From: Candidatus Allofournierella merdipullorum
GTDB taxonomy: Bacteria > Bacillota > Clostridia > Oscillospirales > Ruminococcaceae
Direction of reading: 5' to 3'
NCBI GenBank assembly: GCA_019116345.1
Contig: DXBV01000071.1
Span: 1 to 42,687 of the forward strand
Length of the DNA: 42,687 nucleotides
The notes beneath the pieces are model-generated. The model searched no databases. It worked only from the letters and a program-made list of their open reading frames with translations, and had not been told where the DNA came from. Both the position numbers and the translations under genes were made by a program. This document shows positions 34,162 to 41,431 of this stretch, in pieces. Numbering within the stretch: the stretch's first letter is position 1; every line of letters begins with the position of its first letter.

Positions 34162-34914
34162 ATGGGATTTCTGGACGGGCTGCTGGGCGCTTCCAAGCGG
34201 GACACCCTGCCCAGCGGCGTGACGGTGCGCCATTTCCGCACCGCTTATAAAGACCGGTTGCTGGCCCATTTTGACGCGGCGTTTCCCGGGCGCGAGACCC
34301 TTCTCTGGGACGACGCGGATACCGGCATTGAGCTGGCGGTGATGAAGCCCACCGAAGCCGAGCCCTTTTATGTGGCCTATACCATCGGCATGAGCGCCGA
34401 GCCCATGAACCTGGACGACATGCCAAAAAACCGCCAGTACGAGTGGCTGCGCTGGGCGGAGCTGGTGATGTATCTGCCCGGGGACTGGCCGGTGGACGAA
34501 AGCCGCTGGCCCGAGCATCTGAACGACCCGGAGGACAAGCCCGCCGCCTGGCCCCTGCGTCTGCTGCGGCTGCTGGCCCAGGTGCCCCGCAAGGGCAACA
34601 CCTGGTTGGGGGCGGGGCACTCCATCCCCAACGGCGCGCCGCCCCACCCCTACGCGGAGGGGTGCCCCTTCACCGGCGCGGTGCTGTTTTTGCCCGGCGA
34701 AAAGAACGGCCCCAAACCCCTGGAGGCGGTGAAGCTGGGCGCGGCCCGGCGGCTGATGCTCTACATCGTGGTGCCGGTGCACCCGGAAGAGATGCGCCTC
34801 AAGCTGGACAACGGCGCCGAGGCGTTGGAGGAAAAGCTGCGCGCCCTGCCCGGCGGGGCGGGCTTTGTCACCGATGACCGCCGCCCGTCTGTGGCGAAAA
34901 GCGAGGAGGCATAA
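34162..34914 (+). CDS. Suppressor-of-fused (SUFU) domain protein
   Basis: A 250-aa soluble protein matching the bacterial SUFU domain. Family-like stretches are IELAVMKPTEAEPFYVAYT, GMSAEPMNL, AELVMYLPGDW, WPLRLLRLLAQVP, TWLGAGHSIPNG and, near the end, LKLDNGAEALEEKL. In bacteria SUFU domains are found as immunity proteins of polymorphic toxins or as stand-alone proteins of unknown job. Here it is embedded between two Gfo/Idh genes, four bases after one and two bases before the other, with GAGGAGG upstream of its ATG, so it belongs to the sugar operon. No toxin gene is adjacent. A role as a binding or scaffold protein for the pathway is conjecture. Confidence 0.85.
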   Translation: MGFLDGLLGASKRDTLPSGVTVRHFRTAYKDRLLAHFDAAFPGRETLLWDDADTGIELAVMKPTEAEPFYVAYTIGMSAEPMNLDDMPKNRQYEWLRWAELVMYLPGDWPVDESRWPEHLNDPEDKPAAWPLRLLRLLAQVPRKGNTWLGAGHSIPNGAPPHPYAEGCPFTGAVLFLPGEKNGPKPLEAVKLGAARRLMLYIVVPVHPEEMRLKLDNGAEALEEKLRALPGGAGFVTDDRRPSVAKSEEA

Positions 34915-34916
34915 AC

Positions 34917-35849
34917 ATGGAAGTATTGTTCGTGGGCCTTGGGTCCATCGGCACCCGGCACCTGCGCAACCTCTGCCAGGTGGCTGCGGAAAAGGGCATC
35001 GAGGTGCAGGCGGACGCCCTGCGCTCCTCCATGCGGCCGCTGGCCGAAGATGTGGAAGGCCTTCTGCGGGCCCAGTACGTCAGCTACGACCAGCTGGGGC
35101 ATTACGACGCGGCCTTCATCACCAACCCTACCCACCTCCACGCCCACACTCTGGCGGAGCTGGCGGGCAAGGTGGACTGCTTTTTCATTGAAAAACCCAT
35201 CTTTGAGGGCACCGGCTACGATCTGGAGCAGCTGGGCCTGGGGCCGGACCAAAAGGCCTATGTGGCCGCGCCCATGCGCTGGTGCGGCACCTTTCTGGCC
35301 CTCAAGGAGCGCATGCCCTCCCTCAAGCCCTATTCGGCGCGGGTCATCTGTTCCTCCTATCTGCCGGACTGGCGGCCCGGGGTGGACTACCGCACCGTCT
35401 ACTCCGCCCACAAGGAGATGGGCGGCGGCGTGACCATCGACCTCATCCACGAGTGGGACTACCTGGTGGACCTGTTCGGCGCGCCCCTGGAAGCCTACAA
35501 CTTCAAGGGCACCTATTCCCATCTGGAAATAGACTCGGACGATTTGTCGGTCTACATTGCCCGCTACCCCAGCCTGTTGGCGGAGGTGCATCTGGACTAC
35601 TTCGGCCGCACCTACCGGCGCACCATCGAGCTGTTCTGCAAGGAGGGCACCGTCACCGCCGACTTCGGCGCGGGCACCCTCACGCTGGAAAACGGCGCGG
35701 TCATCCACTGCGAGGAGCCGGTGAACCAGCGCTATCTGCGGGAGATGGCCTACTTCCTCGACTACGCCCGCAAAGGCGAAGGCGAGAGCATCAACAGCCC
35801 TGCCATGGCTCAGAAGGTGCTGGGCCTGACGCTGGGCGAAACCATGTGA
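34917..35849 (+). CDS. Gfo/Idh/MocA-family NAD(P)-dependent sugar oxidoreductase
   Basis: A 310-aa oxidoreductase with a Rossmann start (VLFVGLGSIGTRHLRNL), an intact catalytic EKP motif (FFIEKPIFEG) and an intact His block (GGGVTIDLIHEWDYLVDLFG). It probably oxidises or reduces a sugar hydroxyl using NAD(P). Similar genes occur in nonulosonate clusters, but the step is not settled. It could make a variant nonulosonate or prepare a second sugar. The ATG follows GAGGAGG by eight bases, and its start is two bases from the SUFU stop. Confidence 0.88.
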   Translation: MEVLFVGLGSIGTRHLRNLCQVAAEKGIEVQADALRSSMRPLAEDVEGLLRAQYVSYDQLGHYDAAFITNPTHLHAHTLAELAGKVDCFFIEKPIFEGTGYDLEQLGLGPDQKAYVAAPMRWCGTFLALKERMPSLKPYSARVICSSYLPDWRPGVDYRTVYSAHKEMGGGVTIDLIHEWDYLVDLFGAPLEAYNFKGTYSHLEIDSDDLSVYIARYPSLLAEVHLDYFGRTYRRTIELFCKEGTVTADFGAGTLTLENGAVIHCEEPVNQRYLREMAYFLDYARKGEGESINSPAMAQKVLGLTLGETM

Positions 35850-35885
35850 GAGCCGCCCCCAAAGACGGCGAAAAGGAGACGCATC

Positions 35886-36659
35886 ATGAAAAAACTGCTT
35901 ATCACCATCTGCGGCCGGGCCGGCAGCAAAGGCTTCAAGAACAAGAACCTCAAGACCTTCTGCGGCCGCCCGCTGGTCTATTACAGCCTGGCGGCGGCGG
36001 GCCTCTTCCGGGAGAGCCGCCCCGACGTGCAGGTGGACATCTGCCTCAACACCGACAGCGAGGCTCTGGCGGGGCTGGTGGCCGAACAGTACCCCGAGGT
36101 GGTCTATCTGCCCCGCTGCGAGGAGCTGGGCGGCGACCGGGTGCCCAAGATGGCCGTCATTCAGGATAGCCTGGCCCGCATGGAGGAGAAAAACGGCGCC
36201 TACGACTATGTGATGGACCTGGACATCACCAGCCCCCTGCGCACGGCCCAGGACATCAAAAACGCCTTTGAACTGGCGGAAGGCCGGGAGGACCTGGATC
36301 TGGTGTTCAGCGTCACCGAAAGCCGCCGCAACCCCTACTTCAACATGGTGCGCCGCTGCGGAGACCATGTGGAGAAGGGCATCGAGAACGCCCCGGGCAC
36401 CCCGGCCTTCACCGCCCGGCAGATGGCCCCGGAGTTCTACGATGTGAACGCCAGCATCTATGTTTACCGCCGGGCCTTCCTGGCCGATAATACCACCGGC
36501 ATCCTGTGGGACGGCAAGATCGGCGCCAGCCTGATGATGGACACCGGCATCCTGGACATCGACAGCGAAGAGGACTTCAAGCTGATGGAAGTCATCGGCG
36601 CGCACCTCTACGCCACGCTGGAGCCTTTTGCCCAGGTGCAGGCGGCCATTCGCGGCTGA
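35886..36659 (+). CDS. legF: LegF-type CMP-nonulosonate synthetase
   Basis: A 257-aa cytidylyltransferase of the NeuA/LegF type. It activates the nonulosonate as its CMP derivative, the donor for transfer. The CTP-binding N-terminus ICGRAGSKGFKNKNLK, the DLDITSPLRT block and the late DTGILDIDSEEDF motif are typical. It is somewhat longer than classic LegF proteins and has no extra domain. The ATG has AAAAGGAG. It closes the sugar-synthesis part of the operon; 42 bases later the second YfhO-like gene begins. Confidence 0.93.
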   Translation: MKKLLITICGRAGSKGFKNKNLKTFCGRPLVYYSLAAAGLFRESRPDVQVDICLNTDSEALAGLVAEQYPEVVYLPRCEELGGDRVPKMAVIQDSLARMEEKNGAYDYVMDLDITSPLRTAQDIKNAFELAEGREDLDLVFSVTESRRNPYFNMVRRCGDHVEKGIENAPGTPAFTARQMAPEFYDVNASIYVYRRAFLADNTTGILWDGKIGASLMMDTGILDIDSEEDFKLMEVIGAHLYATLEPFAQVQAAIRG

Positions 36660-36701
36660 TAAATCTTTTTGCGAGACAAACAAGGGAAAGTATAAAAAGG
36701 T

Positions 36702-39248
36702 ATGACAAACACGCAGTATTCTCTCGGCGGTGCCCAGCGGCGGAACGTGCTCTTGAGCTTCGGGCTCGGCGCGGCGCTGGTCCTGGGCATCTATCTTGTG
36801 CTGGGCTTCTGGCCCTTTGGCGACGGCACCATGCTCACCGGCGACCTCAACGGTCAGTATGTGGCCTACCTGGCGGATCTGAAAGGCCGTCTGGCCGAAG
36901 GCGGCTTTTTCTACAGCTTTTCGAAACTCTGCGGCGGCAGCACGCTGGGCCTGTTCGCCTACTATATGGCCAGCCCCTTCAACCTGCTGATTTTGCTGGC
37001 CCCGGTGCGCATGATCCCCCAGATGGTGCAGCTGATGTTCCTGCTGCGGGTGGCCTGCACCGGCGCGGCCTTCTGCTTCTTTATCCAAAAGCATTTTAAC
37101 AGCGCAAGCCCTCTGCTGCCCTTCCTCAGCCAGGGCTACGCCCTGTGCGCCTATTGCGTGGTCTACAGCCAGAATGTCATCTGGATGGACGTGGTGCTGC
37201 TGGCCCCGCTGGTGCTGTGGGCGGTGGAGCGGCTGGTGGACACCGGCCGCCACTGGCCGCTGTTCTGGCTGGTCTTCGCCTGCATCCTGCTGAACTTCTA
37301 CACCGCATGGGAAGTGTGCCTGTTCAGCGTGCTCTACTTCTTCTGGTACTGGGCCACCAGTCCGCGCCTTGAGGGGCGGGGGGCAAAGCTGCTGGGCCGG
37401 CGCTTTGGGGCCTTCGCGGCCTCGGGCGTTCTGGCGGCGGGCCTTGCCATGGCTCTTTTGTATCCGGCGCTGGTGGAGATCGAGGAGACCAAGGGCGCGC
37501 TGTTCGGCATGGACTTCACCCTTGGGGTGAACTTCTCCCTGCCACAGCTTGTGTATCAGTTCTTCTTCGGCAACTTCTTCTGGGAGGACGTGACGAACGG
37601 CCTGCCCAACATCTACTGCGGTGTATTCTGCGCCGTGCTGGCGGTGCTGTTCTTCCTCTCGGGCAAGGTGGCCCGGCGGGAGAAGCTGGCCGCCGCCGGC
37701 CTGCTGGCCGTCATGGTGCTGAGCTTCTGGGTGAACGGGCTGGATCTTATCTGGCACGGCTTCAAGGAGCCGGTGTGGTTCCCCTACCGCTACAGCTTTT
37801 TGTTCAGCCTGTTCCTGCTTCTGCTGGCGGGCCGTGTGCTGCTGGAAGAGCGGCCCCGGCTGTGGGCGCTGGCGGCGGCTGCGGCTCTCGGCGCGGTGTG
37901 GCTGGCGGGCTACCGCTTCACCTCCGGCGAGACCTTCTCGATGATGAAGCTGGTCATGTGCGCCGGGCTGTGGTTCGGCACGCTGGCCTGCCTGTGGCTG
38001 ATGGGCCTCAAAAAGACCGGCGCGCTTCTGGGCGCGGCGGGCTTCTGCTGCCTGGCCTGCGGGGACATGGCCGCGAACAGTGTGCTGGCCCTGCGCAAAT
38101 TCGAGACTTATCCCAAGAGCGGCTTCGAGAGCTTTTACGATGAGAACATCGCCGTGGTAAAGGCCGTGCGCGCTCTGGATGACGGCTATTACCGCATTGA
38201 AAAGAACTATATGCGCACCCTCAACGACCCCATGCTGTTGGGCTACTGGGGCATCAGCCACTACTCTTCTACCAAGGCCAGCACGGCAAAGCCCATGCTG
38301 GAGCAGATGGGCTATGTGAACTATACCATCTACGGTTGGGGCTCCACCGCCGTGGCGGACAGCCTTCTGGGCATCAAGTATCTTTACACCGACGGCAGCC
38401 GTCCGCTGCCCGCCGGCTACGAGCCTCTGGAAACGGGCACGGCTCTGGCCGTGGCGGAGAACCCCTGGGCGCTGCCCATGGCCTGGGCCGGCAGCGACAA
38501 GGCGCTGGAGGTGGATGTGGAGGCAAGCTCCAACACCTTCGGGCTGCAGAACGAGATGCTTTCGGCGCTGGTGCCGGGCACGCCGGACGCGCTGCTGGCG
38601 GCCGAGGACGTGGAATTTGACGACGAGGCCAGCGGCATCGGTCTGTGGTTCACCGTGCCGGTGAGCGGGCCCTGCTATCTGGCTGTGCCGGACACCGGCA
38701 ACTTCCTGCCCGGCGACGTGAAGGTGGACGGCGAATTGCTGGGCGAATACTTCCAGGGCGACTCCCTGGGCGGCGTGTTCCCTCTGGGCAGCTTTGAGGC
38801 CGGCCAGCGGGTGTACTTCGAACTGGGCGTGGAGGATAAGCCCGAGTACCGGGAGAAGATCCAGATCTACAGCCTGGACACCCAGGTGCTCACCCAGGCC
38901 GCCGACGCCCTGAAAGCGTCCGCCGCCAGCCAGCTCTCCATCCGGGAGGGCGGCGCCATCGACCTTGTGATCGAGGGCGGCGAGGGCCGGGAGCTTCTGG
39001 TGCTGCCCTTCGCCTACGAGGACGGCGGCCGCTGGACCGCCCGGCGAAACGGCGAGGAAGTGCCGGTGGAGCAGGTCTTTGAAGGCATGATGGGCGTGCG
39101 GCTGGAAGAGGGGGAGAACTCCGTTCAGCTGCGCTATCACCATCCCGGCGCCGGCGTGGGCGCGGCGGTGAGCGCTGTGTCGGCGGTGGCTGCCGCGGTC
39201 TGGTTCGCGGCGGAAAAGCGCCGCGCCAAGGGAGGAAAAACGGCATGA
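36702..39248 (+). CDS. YfhO-like GT-C membrane protein, copy 2
   Basis: An 848-aa polytopic YfhO-family protein, paralogous to the gene at 28456. The first outer loop has MLTGDLNGQYVAYL. About twelve helices are followed by an exported domain with YMRTLNDPMLLGYWGISHYSS, clearly matching copy 1, and a final helix with a basic tail. It probably transfers a sugar from a lipid carrier outside the membrane. The start is the ATG just after AAAAAGG. The stop overlaps the next start by four bases, so the exporter gene after it is translationally coupled. Confidence 0.85.
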   Translation: MTNTQYSLGGAQRRNVLLSFGLGAALVLGIYLVLGFWPFGDGTMLTGDLNGQYVAYLADLKGRLAEGGFFYSFSKLCGGSTLGLFAYYMASPFNLLILLAPVRMIPQMVQLMFLLRVACTGAAFCFFIQKHFNSASPLLPFLSQGYALCAYCVVYSQNVIWMDVVLLAPLVLWAVERLVDTGRHWPLFWLVFACILLNFYTAWEVCLFSVLYFFWYWATSPRLEGRGAKLLGRRFGAFAASGVLAAGLAMALLYPALVEIEETKGALFGMDFTLGVNFSLPQLVYQFFFGNFFWEDVTNGLPNIYCGVFCAVLAVLFFLSGKVARREKLAAAGLLAVMVLSFWVNGLDLIWHGFKEPVWFPYRYSFLFSLFLLLLAGRVLLEERPRLWALAAAAALGAVWLAGYRFTSGETFSMMKLVMCAGLWFGTLACLWLMGLKKTGALLGAAGFCCLACGDMAANSVLALRKFETYPKSGFESFYDENIAVVKAVRALDDGYYRIEKNYMRTLNDPMLLGYWGISHYSSTKASTAKPMLEQMGYVNYTIYGWGSTAVADSLLGIKYLYTDGSRPLPAGYEPLETGTALAVAENPWALPMAWAGSDKALEVDVEASSNTFGLQNEMLSALVPGTPDALLAAEDVEFDDEASGIGLWFTVPVSGPCYLAVPDTGNFLPGDVKVDGELLGEYFQGDSLGGVFPLGSFEAGQRVYFELGVEDKPEYREKIQIYSLDTQVLTQAADALKASAASQLSIREGGAIDLVIEGGEGRELLVLPFAYEDGGRWTARRNGEEVPVEQVFEGMMGVRLEEGENSVQLRYHHPGAGVGAAVSAVSAVAAAVWFAAEKRRAKGGKTA

Positions 39249-40015
39249 ACGATTCCCAGAGAGTGCTGGAACTGGTGACCGAAGCCGGGGAGCTGATGCT
39301 CAAAAACGGCGCAGAGGTCAGCCGTACCCAGCAGACCATGGAGATCATGGCCAAAAGCCTCGGCGTGGCGGATTTCCACGGCTATGTGCTCACCAACGGC
39401 ATCTTCACCAGCGTCGGCCCGGAGAACAATATGCCCGCCCAGGTGCGCAGCGTGCCTGCCAGTACGGTGCATCTGGGCCGGGTGGAGGCCATCAACCAGC
39501 TGTCCCGCCGCATCGCAGCCGGCGGGGTGAGCCTGGACGAAGCCTACGCCGAGCTGGGGCGCATCCGTCAGATGCCCTGCGCGCCGCCGCTGCGGCAGGT
39601 GCTGGCCTGCGGCTTCGGCAGCGCCTGCTTTGCCATCCTGTTCGGCGGCGTCTGGCAGGACGGCGCGGTGGCCCTTGCGGTGGGCCTTGGCCTGCAGGTG
39701 GTGCTGCTGGGGCTGGAGCGCTGGGGCGCGGGCAAGCTGTTCACCCGCTTTCTGGGGGCGGCCTTCGTGGCGCTGGTCACCCTGCTCATCTTTGCCACGG
39801 GCATCGGCGTCAACAGCGACAAGGCCATCATCGGCGCGCTGATGCCGCTGGTGCCGGGCATGGCGCTGACCCTGGGCATCCGGGACCTCATCGACTCGGA
39901 CTTCCTCTCCGGCGTCATCCGCATGCTGGACGCCCTGCTCACCGCCGCCTGCATCGCCATGGGCGCCGGCCTTGTGCTGGCAGTGGCCAATCTCATCGAG
40001 GGGGTGACGCTGTGA
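39245..40015 (+). CDS. ThrE/YjjP-like exporter subunit (N-terminal half, DUF1212)
   Basis: A 256-aa protein matching the N-terminal half of the threonine/serine exporter ThrE (YjjP in E. coli). A soluble N-terminal region (about 1-112; GELMLKNGAEVSRTQQTMEIMAKSLG) precedes about five membrane helices, with VPGMALTLGIRDLIDSDFLSG typical for the family. It works as a pair with the following YjjB-like protein. In other bacteria such pairs export serine or threonine, or in E. coli succinate. The ATG overlaps the stop of the YfhO-like gene by four bases. No link to the glycan genes is known. Confidence 0.92.
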   Translation: MNDSQRVLELVTEAGELMLKNGAEVSRTQQTMEIMAKSLGVADFHGYVLTNGIFTSVGPENNMPAQVRSVPASTVHLGRVEAINQLSRRIAAGGVSLDEAYAELGRIRQMPCAPPLRQVLACGFGSACFAILFGGVWQDGAVALAVGLGLQVVLLGLERWGAGKLFTRFLGAAFVALVTLLIFATGIGVNSDKAIIGALMPLVPGMALTLGIRDLIDSDFLSGVIRMLDALLTAACIAMGAGLVLAVANLIEGVTL

Positions 40016-40461
40016 CCGGCCCGCTTCTCATCCAGCTGGCGACGGCCTTCTGCGGCACCGTCTGCTTTGCGATTTTGTTCCACGTTCCGCCGCGGCATCT
40101 GTGGTGCTGCGGCGTCTGCGGCATGGCCGGCTGGCTGGTCTACTGGCTGAGCATGCAGTACCAGCCGGACACAGTGGTGGCCAGCTTTCTGGCGGTCATT
40201 CCCATGGCCGTTTCCGCCCGGGCCTGCGCCATCCTGCGCAAGGCCCCGGTCACTCTGTTCCTCATCCCGGGCATCTTTCCCTTGGTGCCCGGCGCGGGCA
40301 TCTACTACACCGCTTACAGCTTCATCATGAGCGACACGGCGGCGGCCGCCGCCAAAGGCGCCGAGACGCTGAAGATCGCCGTGGCTCTGGCCATGGGCGT
40401 GGCGGTGGTGGTGGCCATCCCGCTGCGCTGGGGCGCGGGGGCCCGCAGCCGCCAAAAATAA
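40012..40461 (+). CDS. YjjB-like exporter subunit (ThrE C-terminal half, DUF3815)
   Basis: A 149-aa protein with four or five membrane helices, matching the C-terminal half of ThrE (YjjB). IPGIFPLVPGAGIYYTAYSFI is the family landmark. The start is GTG at 40012, overlapping the previous stop (GTGA). Together with the preceding gene it forms one split transporter. It ends the long operon at a strong terminator. Confidence 0.92.
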   Translation: MTGPLLIQLATAFCGTVCFAILFHVPPRHLWCCGVCGMAGWLVYWLSMQYQPDTVVASFLAVIPMAVSARACAILRKAPVTLFLIPGIFPLVPGAGIYYTAYSFIMSDTAAAAAKGAETLKIAVALAMGVAVVVAIPLRWGAGARSRQK

Positions 40462-40470
40462 ACTACATAA

Positions 40471-40498
40471 GCCCGCCGGGAAACCGGCGGGCTTTTTT
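40471..40498 (+). terminator. Terminator at the end of the nonulosonate operon
   Basis: A perfect 9-bp stem GCCCGCCGG, loop GAAA, CCGGCGGGC, followed by six T, ten bases after the yjjB-like stop. Confidence 0.95.
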
Positions 40499-40510
40499 GT
40501 GCCGAAAAAT

Positions 40511-40540
40511 TTGCAACTCCGATGCGTCTTGATGGATACT
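40511..40540 (+). promoter_or_regulatory. Possible promoter of the lipoprotein gene
   Basis: TTGCAA (40511-40516), 18-bp spacer, GATACT (40535-40540). A second GGATACTT lies 20 bases further on, so the exact start is open. Confidence 0.35.
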
Positions 40541-40615
40541 TCTTGCCCCGCCCGGCGGGATACTTTACCTGCGGCAGAAACCTGCCGGAACACAGGATAA
40601 AGGAGAGTGTACACC

Positions 40616-41377
40616 ATGAAGATGAGACTTGCCGCTCTGGCGGCGCTTTTTACCCTTGCAGCGGCGCTGACCGCCTGTTCGGGCGGGACGCAGTCCGCCC
40701 CGGCTCCGTCGAGCCTTCCGCCTCAGTCGGAGAGCACCGCCCCCGACAGCGAAGTCGGCCCCGCTTCGGAACCCACCGATAAAACCGAGACGGAGACCAA
40801 AGGCACGGGCGAGAGCATTTCGGGCTATAAAAGCTTCGCCATTCACTATGAGGACGGCACCGAAACCGCCATCGAGCGGGGCGTAGAGGGCCTGACCTAC
40901 ACGCTGGAGGGGGTGAAGGTGTTCGATTCCATCGAAGACGCCGGAGTGGACATGTACGGCTGCACGGTGGACAGCGAGGACATCCTTGCCCGGCCCTTTG
41001 TGCTGGCGGAGCTGAAAGCGGATTACACCGCACCCGCCGGCGGGGAGCTGGAGGTCATCGCGGACGCCAACGATCTGACGCCCCTGCTGCTGACGGATAA
41101 GCTGGAAGCAGGCAGCGAGCCCGCCTTCCCCGCGCTGGGCTATTTCAGCCTGCGCCCCAAGGAGGACGATTCCAAGCTGGACAGCCAGCACCAGGCCTAT
41201 TGTTACATCATCAAGGACGGCGAGAGCGTTACCTTCCAACTGGGCATCTTCTGTGACCGGGCGCTCATCGACGCAAAGAACCTCTACCTTGAGGTGAACG
41301 CGGTGCCCGCGCCCCCCGACGGCGGCACCGTTACCGGAGACACCGCCCGGCGGATGTTCAGTCTGTTGGCGGAATAA
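40616..41377 (+). CDS. Unknown lipoprotein
   Basis: A 253-aa protein with a lipoprotein signal ending in LTAC (Cys21), then a Ser/Pro/Thr-rich, acidic spacer (about 22-65) and a globular domain I do not recognise. The domain starts near GYKSFAIHYEDGTETAI and contains many acidic residues and few basic ones. It should be anchored to the outer face of the membrane. The ATG at 40616 is used because AAAGGAGAG precedes it at good spacing; the upstream in-frame GTG lies on that sequence. It is transcribed alone between two terminators. Confidence 0.78.
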   Translation: MKMRLAALAALFTLAAALTACSGGTQSAPAPSSLPPQSESTAPDSEVGPASEPTDKTETETKGTGESISGYKSFAIHYEDGTETAIERGVEGLTYTLEGVKVFDSIEDAGVDMYGCTVDSEDILARPFVLAELKADYTAPAGGELEVIADANDLTPLLLTDKLEAGSEPAFPALGYFSLRPKEDDSKLDSQHQAYCYIIKDGESVTFQLGIFCDRALIDAKNLYLEVNAVPAPPDGGTVTGDTARRMFSLLAE

Positions 41378-41378
41378 T

Positions 41379-41417
41379 AAAAAAGGCTGCTGCTCAAGCT
41401 TGAGCAACAGCCTTTTT
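41379..41417. terminator. Bidirectional terminator between lipoprotein and symporter genes
   Basis: Inverted repeat GGCTG-c-TGCTCAA, gc, TTGAGCA-a-CAGCC flanked by six A and five T. It serves both convergent genes. Confidence 0.92.
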
Positions 41418-41431
41418 GAATTGTAGGGGTC

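Noticed and set aside
15572..36659. The pathway as sialic (Neu5Ac) or pseudaminic acid synthesis
   Set aside because: Neu5Ac needs no 4,6-dehydratase or aminotransferase. Pseudaminic acid uses an inverting PseB dehydratase and the PseG hydrolase, whereas here there are LegB- and NeuC-like enzymes plus a ptmE-like guanylyltransferase.
36669..36696. TTGCGA-16-TATAAA before the second YfhO-like gene
   Set aside because: The start point would fall at the ATG itself, leaving no ribosome binding site. An A-rich Shine-Dalgarno region explains the sequence better.
34761..39143. A 1460-codon open frame on the minus strand opposite the SUFU, Gfo/Idh, legF and YfhO genes
   Set aside because: Its translation is low-complexity (rich in Gly, Ala, His, Gln) and matches nothing, while the plus strand has recognisable families with ribosome binding sites. 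It is an effect of high GC and codon bias.
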